The translations under genes and the position numbers were made by a program. The notes beneath the pieces were generated by a model that saw nothing but the letters and a program-made list of their open reading frames with translations, did no database searches and had not been told where the DNA came from. A stretch of 64,000 bases of DNA, from the NCBI GenBank assembly GCA_018262775.1, contig JADFDU010000057.1, positions 1-64,000 of the forward strand. Reading direction: 5' to 3'. Position 1 is the first letter of the stretch. Every line of letters starts with the position of its first letter. Below are positions 45,351 to 53,990 of the stretch, one piece after another. This DNA comes from Rhodocyclaceae bacterium. Lineage in GTDB: Bacteria; Pseudomonadota; Gammaproteobacteria; Burkholderiales; Rhodocyclaceae.

Positions 45351-45494
45351 TTATGCACTATAACACTTGCTCTACTATTGCCATGCACTATACTGTTTGT
45401 TTGCGCTTGCGTCGCCAGCCTGCTTCTTATCCGTGCAGGCCGTATTCCAGCTGTTGCAGGTGGCTTTCAGCTGCCTCTCAGGAACTATACTGCA
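45334..45494. promoter_or_regulatory. Divergent control region with TGCA boxes, candidate BoxR operators
   Basis: TGCA occurs at 45334, 45346, 45354, 45384 and 45491. TGCACTATA is repeated at 45354-45362 and 45384-45392, exactly 30 bp or about three turns apart. ACTATACTG appears at 45388-45396 and 45484-45492. The related regulator BzdR is known to bind TGCA repeats. The region lies between boxR (minus) and the bclA-side genes (plus). Confidence 0.6.
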
Positions 45495-45519
45495 AACTGT
45501 AGATAGAGGTTAACCTGAA

Positions 45520-45996
45520 ATGGGAAATAACGCAGTCGAAGAGTTTACGGCCCTTATCGCCGGCATTACCGGACGCATTGCCGGCCAGCCCCTGGACAAC
45601 CAACTGGATGCCTGGCTGAACGCAGAATTTCCGGCCGACGGCGCCGAATTCAACCGCGTCTTCGAGGCCTGCAAGGCTGCCATCGCCTCGGGGTGGATGT
45701 GCAACCGCGAGGCGGGCGGCATCAAGTTTGGCCGCGTCATCAAGCCCAGCGGCGCGATCCACGGCTTCAGCGTCGACGTCGTCGAGATGCATGATTGCAA
45801 GGGCCCGCATCACCGCCACACAAAGGGCGAAATCGACATGATCATGCCGCTCGATGCCGATGCGAAGTTCGACGGCCGCGGCAAGGGCTGGCTGGTCTAT
45901 CCGGCCGGCCACGCCCACTTTCCGACCGTGACCGGGGGCAAGGCCATCGTGCTCTACCTTCTGCCGGACGGGGCGATAGAATTCACCAAGACTTGA
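45520..45996 (+). CDS. DUF4863 / 4-hydroxylaminobenzoate lyase-family protein
   Basis: A 158-residue protein with a cupin-like core: HGFSVDVVEMHDCKGPHHRHTKGEIDMIMPL carries a His-rich metal site and GKGWLVYPAGHAHFPTV a second one. Homologues are annotated 4-hydroxylaminobenzoate lyase (PnbB) but also occur in box clusters of benzoate degraders, where the role is not settled. It is transcribed away from boxR and is the first gene before bclA. Weak GAGG ribosome site. Confidence 0.75.
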   Translation: MGNNAVEEFTALIAGITGRIAGQPLDNQLDAWLNAEFPADGAEFNRVFEACKAAIASGWMCNREAGGIKFGRVIKPSGAIHGFSVDVVEMHDCKGPHHRHTKGEIDMIMPLDADAKFDGRGKGWLVYPAGHAHFPTVTGGKAIVLYLLPDGAIEFTKT

Positions 45997-46069
45997 ACCT
46001 GCGCTCGCAGTACGCAGAACAACATGGTTTGAACAAGCTTCAAAACATAAAATACAAAAGGAGGAGAAC

Positions 46070-47647
46070 ATGTCGCAGCTATCCACGGCCGATCACAGCG
46101 TTTCGCCACCGCGCGTGATGGTGCCGCGTGACTACAACGCCGCCTATGACCTGATCCAGCGCAACCTCCAGGCTGGACGCGCCGGCAAGACCGCCTTCAT
46201 CGACGATGCCGGCGCCTGCACCTACGGCGAACTGGCTGAAAGCGTGAATCGCTTCGGCAATGTCCTGGCCGGCCTCGGAATCGAGCGCGAATCGCGCGTT
46301 CTGCTGTGCCTGCTCGATACCATCGACTTTCCGATTGCCTTCCTCGGCAGCATCCAGGCCGGCGTTGTGCCGATCGCCGCCAACACGCTGCTCACTGCCA
46401 GCGACTACGACTTCATGCTCGGCGACTCGCGCGCCAGCACGCTGGTCGTCTCCGAGGCGCTGTGGCCGCAATTCGAGGCGATCATCGGCAAGCACAAGCA
46501 TCTCAAGCATGTCGTCGTCTCCGGCAATGACGCCAAGGGTAAGTTGCGTTTTTCCGATCTGATGGCGAAAGCTTCCGCCCAGTTCGAGCCGGCGCCGACC
46601 ACCGCCGACGACATGTGCTTCTGGCTGTATTCCTCCGGCTCCACCGGCGCGCCGAAGGGTACGGTGCACCTGCACTCGCACCTGATCCAGACGGCCGAGT
46701 TGTATGCCCGCGGCGTGCTCGGCATCCGCGAGGACGACCTGGTGTTTTCCGCCGCCAAGCTGTTCTTCGCCTACGGGCTCGGCAACGGCCTGACTTTCCC
46801 GATGTCGGTGGGCGCCACGGCGGTGCTGATGGGCGAGCGGCCGACGCCGCAGGCGGTGTTCAAACGCCTGCGCGAGCACAAGCCGACCATCTTCTACGGC
46901 GTGCCGACGCTGTATGCCGCGCTGCTCGCCAGTCCTGAATTGCCGAAGCCGGAAGACCTGCGCATGCGCGTGGCCACTTCGGCAGGCGAGGCGCTACCGG
47001 CAGACATTGGCAAGCGCTGGACCGAGCACTTCGGCATCGAGATCCTCGACGGCATCGGCTCCACCGAGATGCTGCATATTTTTCTTTCCAACCGCCCGGG
47101 TGAGGTGCGCTACGGCACCACCGGCAAGGCGGTGCCCGGCTATGCGATCCGCCTCATCGGCGAGGACGGCCAGCCGGTGACGAAGGGCGAAATCGGCGAA
47201 CTGCAGATCAACGGACCAACGTCCGCCATCCTCTACTGGAACAACCGCGAGAAGTCGCGCTACACCTTCATGGGCGAGTGGACGCGCAGCGGCGACAAGT
47301 ACATCGAGACCGAGGACGGCTATTTCCAGTACTGCGGCCGTTCGGACGACATGCTCAAGGTCTCCGGCATCTACGTCTCGCCCTTCGAGGTCGAGGGCGC
47401 GCTGATGACGCACGAAGCCGTACTCGAGGCCGCCGTGGTGGCGCATGCCGACACCGATGAGTTGATCAAGCCCAAGGCCTATGTGGTGCTCAAGCCCGGT
47501 ATCGAAGCCTCTGCTGCGCTCGCCGAAAAGCTCAAGCAGCACGTCAAGGACAAGCTGGCGCCCTACAAGTATCCGCGCTGGCTGGATTTCGTCGACGAAT
47601 TGCCGAAGACGGCCACCGGCAAGATCCAGCGCTTCAAGCTGCGCTGA
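46070..47647 (+). CDS. bclA: Benzoate-CoA ligase
   Basis: Activates benzoate to benzoyl-CoA with ATP and CoA, the first step of the pathway. The 525-residue protein has the AMP-binding motif YSSGSTGAPKGTVH, the TSAGEALP block, DGIGSTEMLHIFLSNRPG in the acyl-adenylate site, and a C-terminal Lys in LPKTATGKIQRFKL. The ribosome site is AAAGGAGG at good spacing. It closes a short operon with the DUF4863 gene. Preference for benzoate over close analogues is inferred from the box cluster. Confidence 0.94.
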   Translation: MSQLSTADHSVSPPRVMVPRDYNAAYDLIQRNLQAGRAGKTAFIDDAGACTYGELAESVNRFGNVLAGLGIERESRVLLCLLDTIDFPIAFLGSIQAGVVPIAANTLLTASDYDFMLGDSRASTLVVSEALWPQFEAIIGKHKHLKHVVVSGNDAKGKLRFSDLMAKASAQFEPAPTTADDMCFWLYSSGSTGAPKGTVHLHSHLIQTAELYARGVLGIREDDLVFSAAKLFFAYGLGNGLTFPMSVGATAVLMGERPTPQAVFKRLREHKPTIFYGVPTLYAALLASPELPKPEDLRMRVATSAGEALPADIGKRWTEHFGIEILDGIGSTEMLHIFLSNRPGEVRYGTTGKAVPGYAIRLIGEDGQPVTKGEIGELQINGPTSAILYWNNREKSRYTFMGEWTRSGDKYIETEDGYFQYCGRSDDMLKVSGIYVSPFEVEGALMTHEAVLEAAVVAHADTDELIKPKAYVVLKPGIEASAALAEKLKQHVKDKLAPYKYPRWLDFVDELPKTATGKIQRFKLR

Positions 47648-47660
47648 TGAGATGACGGCA

Positions 47661-47771
47661 CATCCCCCAGCCCCTTCCCCGAGGGAAGGGGTGACAAAGG
47701 TTCAGCCGCTGCACGGCTTCCGTGTCGTTGGCTGCGGCCCTTCTTGGGGCGGCCCGGCGAAGGGCCGGGAG
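47661..47771. repeat. Dispersed palindromic repeat upstream of the response regulator
   Basis: Starts CATCCCCCAGCCCCTTCCCC, hairpin CCCCTTCCCC-GA-GGGAAGGGG, then TGAC, a GC-rich middle, and ends GGGGCGGCCCGGCGAAGGG. Same plan as 29723-29825 and 54001-54095, but here between genes. Confidence 0.65.
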
Positions 47772-47776
47772 GCGTC

Positions 47777-48466
47777 ATGCGTGTCCTGATCATCGAAGAC
47801 GATCTTGACATCGCCACCAACCTCTACGAGTTCCTCGAGAGCAAGGGAAATGTCGCTGACCTGGCGCGCGACGGCGTCAGCGGCATGCACCTGGCGGTAT
47901 CCAGCGAGTTCGATGCGATCGTCCTCGATCTCGGCCTGCCGGGCATGGACGGCCTGTGCCTGTGCCGCAAGCTGCGCCAGGAAGCGCGGCGCGACGTGCC
48001 GATCCTGATCCTCACCGCGCGCGACGTGCTCGAGGACAAGCTGGCCGCCTTCGATTGCGGCGCCGACGACTACCTCGTCAAGCCCTTTGCACTGCGCGAG
48101 GTCGAGGCGCGGCTGAACGCCCTCGTCGTCCGCCGCCGCGGCCGCGTCATCGACCGCAAGCTGGCTTACGACACCATCGCCTACGATCCGGCCACGCTGG
48201 CTGTCACTGTGGAAGGGCGGCCGGTGCATCTCTCCCGCAAGTGCCTGCGCCTGCTCGAAATGCTGATCTCCGCGCCCAACCGCGTCTACACTCGCGACGA
48301 ACTCGAACAGGAATTGTGGGGCGACGAGCATCCGCAGAGTGACTCGCTGCGCAGTCACATGCACCTGCTGCGGCGTGCCCTGACCGATTCACGCGGCGGT
48401 TCGCCGATCGAAACGGTGCACGGCATCGGCTATCGCTTCGCCGCCTCCGATGCCCGCCCGGCATAG
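47777..48466 (+). CDS. OmpR/PhoB-family response regulator
   Basis: A 229-residue regulator. The receiver domain starts RVLIIEDDLDIA, with the phospho-acceptor Asp in IVLDLGLPGMDG, Thr in ILTAR and Lys in YLVKPF. The winged-helix DNA-binding domain (about 130-225) contains SRKCLRLLEMLISAPNRVYTRDELEQELWG and ends GIGYRFA. The ATG at 47777 follows GGGAGG and gives the family start. It overlaps the sensor gene by 17 bases. Its place between bclA and the ABC transporter suggests, but does not prove, a role in aromatic sensing. Confidence 0.92.
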   Translation: MRVLIIEDDLDIATNLYEFLESKGNVADLARDGVSGMHLAVSSEFDAIVLDLGLPGMDGLCLCRKLRQEARRDVPILILTARDVLEDKLAAFDCGADDYLVKPFALREVEARLNALVVRRRGRVIDRKLAYDTIAYDPATLAVTVEGRPVHLSRKCLRLLEMLISAPNRVYTRDELEQELWGDEHPQSDSLRSHMHLLRRALTDSRGGSPIETVHGIGYRFAASDARPA

Positions 48467-49796
48467 CCTTCGCCTCAAGTTCGCCACTACCTTCGCGCTG
48501 GCCGGCTTGGTGCTGGTGTTGCTCCACGCGGTCGTCATTTATCGGTTGAACAGCCAGCAGGAAGCGCAACTGATCGACCAGATCGTCTCCGACGAGATGG
48601 AAGATCTGTTGCAACAGTACGAACGAAGTTTCCCGTTTGAGGGTCCGCCCTACAGGAGACTGCAGCGTTATGAGGTCAGGCCGGATAACGAAGCGCTGTC
48701 CTTGCGCAAATGGTTTCGCGCCAGTTGGCTGATGCATACCTACATCGCGCGTGAACTCTGGGAGCGGCGTGCCTTGCCGGAAGAATTGCGTGACCTCGCG
48801 CCGGGGTTCCATGACGTCTACAGCGGGGCGGATGGAGATCGGTATCGCGTCGAGGTGCGGGAAATCGGACAAGCGCGTTTCTATGTGGCCTATACCGTGG
48901 CGCTGCATCAGGAAAGGGAACTCCATTTCTTTTTGGTGCTCATCTTGAGCGCCGCTTTGACATTCGGTACAACCGTGTTCATCGGGTTCTGGCTCTCCGG
49001 CCGGCTGACGCATCAGATCGAGGACTTGGCCAGGCGAGTCCGTCGTCTGGACGGATCCGCCAATGACGAAGTGCTCGAGCATCATTACCCTGAACGTGAA
49101 GTGGCGGAGCTGGCGGCGGCCTTTGATGGCTACCATGAACGGACGGTGCGCCTGCTGGAGCGGGAACGCGCGTTTACCGCCGATGTCAGCCATGAGTTGC
49201 GCACCCCCCTCACGGCACTGCAAACCAGCTGTGAACTGATGCTGGAAGATGCATCCCTATTGCCCAGGTCGCGCGCGCGCGTCGAGAAGATTTCGGCGGC
49301 AGCAATGCGCCTGGGCGAGCTGGTGAACGCCTTCCTGCTCATGGCCCGTGAAGAGGCGGATGGCATCAGCGGCGAAGTGGATCTGCGCGAATGCATCGAG
49401 GAAGCCGTGGATAGCGTGCGTGAACGCGCCTTAGCGAAGGGACTGACTTTGCAGGTGGACATGCCGCAGAGCCAGTTCGTGCGCGTGCCGAAGCGGGCGC
49501 TCCATGTCGTGCTCTCCAATCTCCTGGCAAACGCGGTCAGCTATACCGAATCCGGTACGGTGCAGGTGCGCGCACAAGGTATGAAGGTTGAGATCATCGA
49601 TACCGGGCCTGGCGTCGTGCCTGACAGGATTCCCGAACTGTTTCGCCGCTTCCACCGCGGCGATGCGAGCGGAGGCGACGGCTTCGGCCTGGGCCTGGCC
49701 ATCGTCAAGCGGATCTGCGAGCAGGCCGGCTGGCAGGTCGGCATCGAACGGCGCGAGGAGGGAGGCACGCGGGTATTTCTCGCACTGGGGGGTTGA
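48450..49796 (+). CDS. Sensor histidine kinase
   Basis: Partner of the regulator before it. Of 448 residues, segment 1 spans about 12-32 and a periplasmic sensing domain 33-150. Segment 2 (about 154-176) leads into a HAMP-like linker. The phospho-acceptor His is in FTADVSHELRTPLTALQ. The ATPase core has the N box (LLANAVSYTESG), G1 (DTGPGVVPD) and G2 (GFGLGLAIV). The signal is unknown; its neighbours suggest an aromatic compound or a linked condition. Confidence 0.93.
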   Translation: MPARHSLRLKFATTFALAGLVLVLLHAVVIYRLNSQQEAQLIDQIVSDEMEDLLQQYERSFPFEGPPYRRLQRYEVRPDNEALSLRKWFRASWLMHTYIARELWERRALPEELRDLAPGFHDVYSGADGDRYRVEVREIGQARFYVAYTVALHQERELHFFLVLILSAALTFGTTVFIGFWLSGRLTHQIEDLARRVRRLDGSANDEVLEHHYPEREVAELAAAFDGYHERTVRLLERERAFTADVSHELRTPLTALQTSCELMLEDASLLPRSRARVEKISAAAMRLGELVNAFLLMAREEADGISGEVDLRECIEEAVDSVRERALAKGLTLQVDMPQSQFVRVPKRALHVVLSNLLANAVSYTESGTVQVRAQGMKVEIIDTGPGVVPDRIPELFRRFHRGDASGGDGFGLGLAIVKRICEQAGWQVGIERREEGGTRVFLALGG

Positions 49797-49871
49797 TTTG
49801 ACGAAGATTTGACAAACCCATGACCTGGATTTGACGCTGGCCTTCTAGACTGCACCGGTTCGGCTCCTGCC

Positions 49872-49900
49872 TTGACGCAGGCGGACGGACATGTTGTTAT
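49872..49900 (+). promoter_or_regulatory. Possible sigma-70 promoter for the ABC transporter operon
   Basis: TTGACG (49872-49877), a 17-base spacer, and TGTTAT (49895-49900) precede the binding-protein gene by about 85 bases. The -10 lies in the 12-bp palindrome TTGTTATAACAA (49894-49905), which could be a regulator site. Confidence 0.4.
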
Positions 49901-49985
49901 AACAAGCCTTGCGCTCAGCGAAGAAATAAAGCGGAAGCCAATGACGCTGAGATCCGCAAATCCATCATATGAGGAGGAGTGAACA

Positions 49986-51200
49986 ATGAGCGAAAACGAT
50001 AAACAAGGTCTCAAGCGCCGCGGATTCCTGCAAAGCTCGGCGGCCATTGCCGTTACCGCGGCTATTGGTACGCTGGGCACACTGGCGCCTTTCAGCCTGG
50101 CGCAGGCTGCCGACAAGATCAAGGTGGGCCTGATGCTGCCGTATACCGGCACCTATGCCGGGCTTGGCAATGCGATCACCAACGGCTTCAAGCTGGCAGT
50201 GGAAGAGCGCGGCGGCAAGCTGGGTGGGCGCGAGATCGAATATTTCGTCGTCGATGACGAATCCAACCCCGCCAAGGCACCGGAGAACTCCAACAAGCTG
50301 GTGCAGCGCGACAAGGTCGATGTCGTCATCGGCACGGTGCACTCCGGCGTGGCCATGGGCATGGCAAAGGTGATCCGCGAATCCGGTACGCTGTGGATCA
50401 ACCCGAACGCCGGCGCAGACCAGGTCACCGGGCCGCTGTGCGCACCGAACATTTTCCGCACCTCATTCTCCAACTGGCAGACGACTTACGCGCTGGGCAA
50501 GGTACTCAAGGCCGAAGGCCGCAAGACGGCGGTATTCATCACCTGGAAATACGCGGCCGGCGAACAGATGATGGCCGGTTTCAAGGAGGGCTTTGAAAAA
50601 GAGGGTGGCAAGCTGGTCAAGGAGTTGTACGTGCCGTTCCCGCAGGTGGAATTCCAGGCGCTGCTCACCGAGATCGCCAGCATCAAGCCAGATGCCGTGG
50701 TGGCCTTCTTCGCCGGCGGTGGTGCGGCCAAATTCCTCAAGGACTATCAGGCCGCCGGTCTCAAGGGCAAGATCCCGCTCTACGGCTCGGGTTTCCTCAC
50801 CGACGGCGTGCTCGAGGCCGTGGGCGATGCGGGCGAGGGCGTGGAGACCACGCTGCACTATGCTGACGGCCTGAACACCAAGAAGGACAATGCCTTCCGC
50901 CTGGCCTACGCCAAGACCTACAAGCTGCAGCCTGACGTGTATGCCGTGCAAGGTTACGACGCCGGCCAGTTGCTGGCGGCCGGCCTCGATGCGGTGAAGG
51001 GCGATGTATCGAAGAAGGCAGCCATGATCAAGGCCATGGAGAATGCCAAGATCGACAGCCCGCGCGGCCCCTTCACGCTCTCCAAGGCGCACAACCCGGT
51101 GCAGGACATGTATCTGCGCAAGGTGGTCGGCAAGGAGAGCAAGGTGCAGGGTGTGGCCTGGAAGGCGCTCGCCGATCCGGCACGCGGCTGCAAGCAGTAA
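49986..51200 (+). CDS. Periplasmic binding protein of a branched-chain-type ABC transporter
   Basis: A 404-residue protein of the Leu/Ile/Val-binding family (Peripla_BP_6). The N-terminus has a twin-arginine signal (KRRGFLQSSAAIAVT...), unusual for this family but common for aromatic-acid binding proteins. The mature part starts KIKVGLMLPYTGTYAGLG. Ribosome site GAGGAGG. It lies just after bclA and the two-component system, so benzoate or a related aromatic acid is the likely ligand, by context. Confidence 0.88.
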   Translation: MSENDKQGLKRRGFLQSSAAIAVTAAIGTLGTLAPFSLAQAADKIKVGLMLPYTGTYAGLGNAITNGFKLAVEERGGKLGGREIEYFVVDDESNPAKAPENSNKLVQRDKVDVVIGTVHSGVAMGMAKVIRESGTLWINPNAGADQVTGPLCAPNIFRTSFSNWQTTYALGKVLKAEGRKTAVFITWKYAAGEQMMAGFKEGFEKEGGKLVKELYVPFPQVEFQALLTEIASIKPDAVVAFFAGGGAAKFLKDYQAAGLKGKIPLYGSGFLTDGVLEAVGDAGEGVETTLHYADGLNTKKDNAFRLAYAKTYKLQPDVYAVQGYDAGQLLAAGLDAVKGDVSKKAAMIKAMENAKIDSPRGPFTLSKAHNPVQDMYLRKVVGKESKVQGVAWKALADPARGCKQ

Positions 51201-51213
51201 CTTTTCAAACCCG

Positions 51214-51242
51214 AACGGCGGCAGACACCTGCCGCCGTTTTT
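51214..51242 (+). terminator. Terminator/attenuator after the binding-protein gene
   Basis: AACGGCGGCAG-ACAC-CTGCCGCCGTT, an 11-bp perfect stem, is followed by a T run. It sits inside the transporter operon, so it would lower expression of the membrane genes relative to the binding protein. Confidence 0.85.
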
Positions 51243-51253
51243 GTGCCCGCCCG

Positions 51254-52120
51254 ATGGATTTCGCCTTCCTCCTCATCCAGTTGCTCAACGGCCTGCAGTA
51301 CGGCCTGCTGCTGTTTCTTGTCGCCAGCGGACTGACGCTGATTTTCGGCATCATGGGCATCATCAATCTCGCCCATGGCAGTTTCTACATGGTCGGCGCC
51401 TATCTGGCCTGGTCGCTGGCCAGCCTGACGGGCAACCTGCTGACGGCGATCATGATCGGCATTCCGCTCACCGTCGTACTCGGCATGGCGCTGGAATGGC
51501 TGGTGATCCGCCGCCTCTACGAACGCGACCACCTCTACCAGGTACTGCTGACCTACGGCCTGATCCTGGTGTTCGAGGAGTTGCGCAGCATGATCTGGGG
51601 CGACGACGTGCATGGCGTGCCGGTGCCCGAATTGCTCAGCTACTCGATCCCGCTGACAGACACGCTCTCCTATCCGGTCTACCGCCTCTTCATCTCGGGC
51701 GTGTGCCTGCTGCTGGCGCTGGGCCTCTACCTGCTGATCCAGCGCACGCGGCTCGGCATGATGATTCGCGCCGGCAGTTCCAACCGCGACATGGTGCAGT
51801 CGCTCGGCATCAACATCAAGCTGATCTACACGCTGATCTTCGCCATGGGCGTGGCGCTGGCCGGATTCGCCGGCATGATCAACGCGCCGCTGTCCTCGGT
51901 GTTTCCCAACATGGGTGGGCAGGTGCTGATCGTCTGCTTCGTCGTGGTGGTGATCGGCGGCATCGGTTCGGTGAAGGGCGCCATGGCAGCCTCCCTCCTG
52001 ATTGGTCTGGCCGACACCTTCGGCCAAGTGTTCCTGCCGGAAGTGGCCGGCATGATCGTCTATGTGCTGATGGCGGTCGTACTGGTCTGGCGCCCGGCCG
52101 GGCTGTTCGGGAAGGCCTGA
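51254..52120 (+). CDS. LivH-family ABC permease
   Basis: A 288-residue inner-membrane permease. About eight hydrophobic segments are seen, with the family blocks NGLQYGLLLFLVASGLTLIFG and HGSFYMVGAYLAW near the N-terminus, and GGIGSVKGA and PEVAGMIVYVLMA near the end. It pairs with the LivM homologue to form the membrane channel. The GTG or ATG start region follows a short gap after the terminator; ATG 51254 is used. Confidence 0.9.
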   Translation: MDFAFLLIQLLNGLQYGLLLFLVASGLTLIFGIMGIINLAHGSFYMVGAYLAWSLASLTGNLLTAIMIGIPLTVVLGMALEWLVIRRLYERDHLYQVLLTYGLILVFEELRSMIWGDDVHGVPVPELLSYSIPLTDTLSYPVYRLFISGVCLLLALGLYLLIQRTRLGMMIRAGSSNRDMVQSLGINIKLIYTLIFAMGVALAGFAGMINAPLSSVFPNMGGQVLIVCFVVVVIGGIGSVKGAMAASLLIGLADTFGQVFLPEVAGMIVYVLMAVVLVWRPAGLFGKA

Positions 52121-52121
52121 A

Positions 52122-52200
52122 ATGAACGGCCCCACGCTCACTTCGTTCGCTGCCCCCGAGGGGCGATCAGCGCCCTTCGGGCGGCCGGGCGGGCGCTGAG
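52122..52200. repeat. 79-bp dispersed repeat, copy 2, between the two permease genes
   Basis: Differs from the copy at 36182-36260 at two positions only. It starts two bases after the permease stop and ends at the base before the ATG of the LivM homologue, so it must provide that gene's ribosome-binding region (GGGCGCTGAG). Confidence 0.85.
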
Positions 52201-53232
52201 ATGCTGTCGCCGCGCACGTCCCGGATCGCCCTTCTCGCCACTGCGTTGCTGCTGGTGCTGTTTCCCTTCGTCGGCGGCACCTTCTACATCCAATTGATCG
52301 CCAAGGTGATGATCCTGGCCATTTTCGCCATGAGCCTGGATTTGCTCATCGGCTACACCGGGCTGGTGAGCTTCGGCCATGCCGCCTATTTCGGTCTGGC
52401 CGGTTATGCGCTGGCCCTGATGGGACCGCAATACGAGGCGGCCAGCCTGTGGTGGTCGCTGCCGGCGGCGATGGGCGTGTGCGCCCTGTTCGCCCTCGTC
52501 ACCGGCCTGCTGGTGCTGCGCACGCGCGGCATTTTCTTCATCATGGTGACGCTGGCCTTTTCCCAGATGCTGTACTTCGTTTTTCACGATACCGGCTTCG
52601 GCGGTGGCTCGGACGGCATCTATATCTACAACAAGCCCGAACTCAAGGTCGGTGACTTCGCCCTCGCCAATCTGGAGAGCGTCGAGCACTTCTACTACGT
52701 CGTGCTGATCCTGATGGCGGGGGTATACCTGTTGCTGCGCCGGGTGCTCGGCTCGACCTTTGGCCGTGCGCTCGTCGGCATCAAGGTGAACGAGCACCGC
52801 ATGCAGGCCCTCGGCTTCCCGGTCTTCCGCTACAAGCTGGCGAGCTACGTGCTGGCTGGGGCCCTAGGTGGTTTATCGGGCTATCTCGCAGCGGTGCAGT
52901 TCGGCTTCGTGAACCCCGAGATCCTCTCCTGGCACAAGTCGGGGCAGGTGATGATGATGGTCATCCTCGGCGGCATGGGCACGCTCTTCGGGCCGGTGAT
53001 CGGCGCCTTCGCCTTCGTGCTGCTGCAGGAGGCGTTTTCGAATCAGGCCTTCTTCGGCGACTGGGCCAAGTACTGGCAGCTGGCCATGGGCATTTTCATC
53101 ATCCTCGTGGCGATGTACCTGCCGCAGGGCCTGGCCGGGTTGCTGCAGAACCTGGGACGCAAGGACGAAAATACCGAAATTGCCGAAGTAGAGGAAGAAT
53201 CGGTCGAGGATGTTCCGGAGCAGAAGGCATGA
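52201..53232 (+). CDS. LivM-family ABC permease
   Basis: A 343-residue permease with about eight to ten hydrophobic segments, the family block MSLDLLIGYTGLVSFGHAAYFG near residue 38, and GGMGTLFGPVIGA near residue 257. The C-terminal 40 residues are a charged, Glu-rich tail longer than usual. The ATG directly follows the 79-bp repeat. Stop and next start overlap (ATGA). Confidence 0.9.
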   Translation: MLSPRTSRIALLATALLLVLFPFVGGTFYIQLIAKVMILAIFAMSLDLLIGYTGLVSFGHAAYFGLAGYALALMGPQYEAASLWWSLPAAMGVCALFALVTGLLVLRTRGIFFIMVTLAFSQMLYFVFHDTGFGGGSDGIYIYNKPELKVGDFALANLESVEHFYYVVLILMAGVYLLLRRVLGSTFGRALVGIKVNEHRMQALGFPVFRYKLASYVLAGALGGLSGYLAAVQFGFVNPEILSWHKSGQVMMMVILGGMGTLFGPVIGAFAFVLLQEAFSNQAFFGDWAKYWQLAMGIFIILVAMYLPQGLAGLLQNLGRKDENTEIAEVEEESVEDVPEQKA

Positions 53233-53990
53233 CCAGCCCTATCCTGCGCACGACTGAACTGACCAAACGCTTCGGCGGACTGGTGGCCGTCGACAAGGTC
53301 TCGGTGGAACTGCACGTCGGCGAAGTGCACGCCGTGATCGGCCCGAACGGCGCGGGCAAATCCACGCTGACCAACCTGCTCTCGGGCGACCTGCCGCCCA
53401 CTTCCGGCGCGGTGCAGTTCGAGGGACGCGACATCGCCGGGCTGAAATCCGACACCATCTCACGCCTGGGCGTCGGCCGCAGCTACCAGAAGACCAACAT
53501 CTTCCTGCCCTTCACGGTGTTCGAGAACTGCCGCCTGGCGGCGCAGTCGCGCACGCCGCGTGCCTGGCGCGTGTGGAAAGGCGCGAGTGTCTTCGGCGAC
53601 GTCAATCGCCTCGCCGAGGAAGCCATGGAAGCGGCCGGCCTCGCGCACCGGCGCGACCGCGTCGCCGCCACGCTCTCCCACGGCGAACAGCGCCAACTCG
53701 AGATCGCCATGTGCCTGGCGACGAAGCCACGCCTGCTGCTGCTCGACGAGCCGCTGGCGGGCATGGGGCCGCATGAATCGCATCGCATGGTGGAACTCAT
53801 CAAGAAGCTGGCCGGCAATCACGCCATCATGCTCATCGAGCACGACATGGACGCCGTCTTCGCCGTGGCGCACAAGCTGACTGTCATGGTGAACGGCGAG
53901 GTGATCGAGTCCGGCACCCCGGAGGCGGTGCGTTCCAGCCCCGCCGTGCAGCTCGCCTACCTCGGCGGGGAGGACAACCTCCATGGCTGA
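53229..53990 (+). CDS. LivG-family ABC ATPase
   Basis: A 253-residue ATPase with Walker A GPNGAGKST, signature LSHGEQRQLEIA, Walker B LLLLDEPLAGMG and the His-switch region LIEHDMDAVF. It is the family's first ATPase, with a short C-terminal extension (GTPEAVRSSPAVQLAYLGGEDN) that matches the LivG/BCA_ABC_TP_C tail. ATGA overlap with the previous gene and eight-base overlap with the next show tight coupling. Confidence 0.93.
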   Translation: MTSPILRTTELTKRFGGLVAVDKVSVELHVGEVHAVIGPNGAGKSTLTNLLSGDLPPTSGAVQFEGRDIAGLKSDTISRLGVGRSYQKTNIFLPFTVFENCRLAAQSRTPRAWRVWKGASVFGDVNRLAEEAMEAAGLAHRRDRVAATLSHGEQRQLEIAMCLATKPRLLLLDEPLAGMGPHESHRMVELIKKLAGNHAIMLIEHDMDAVFAVAHKLTVMVNGEVIESGTPEAVRSSPAVQLAYLGGEDNLHG

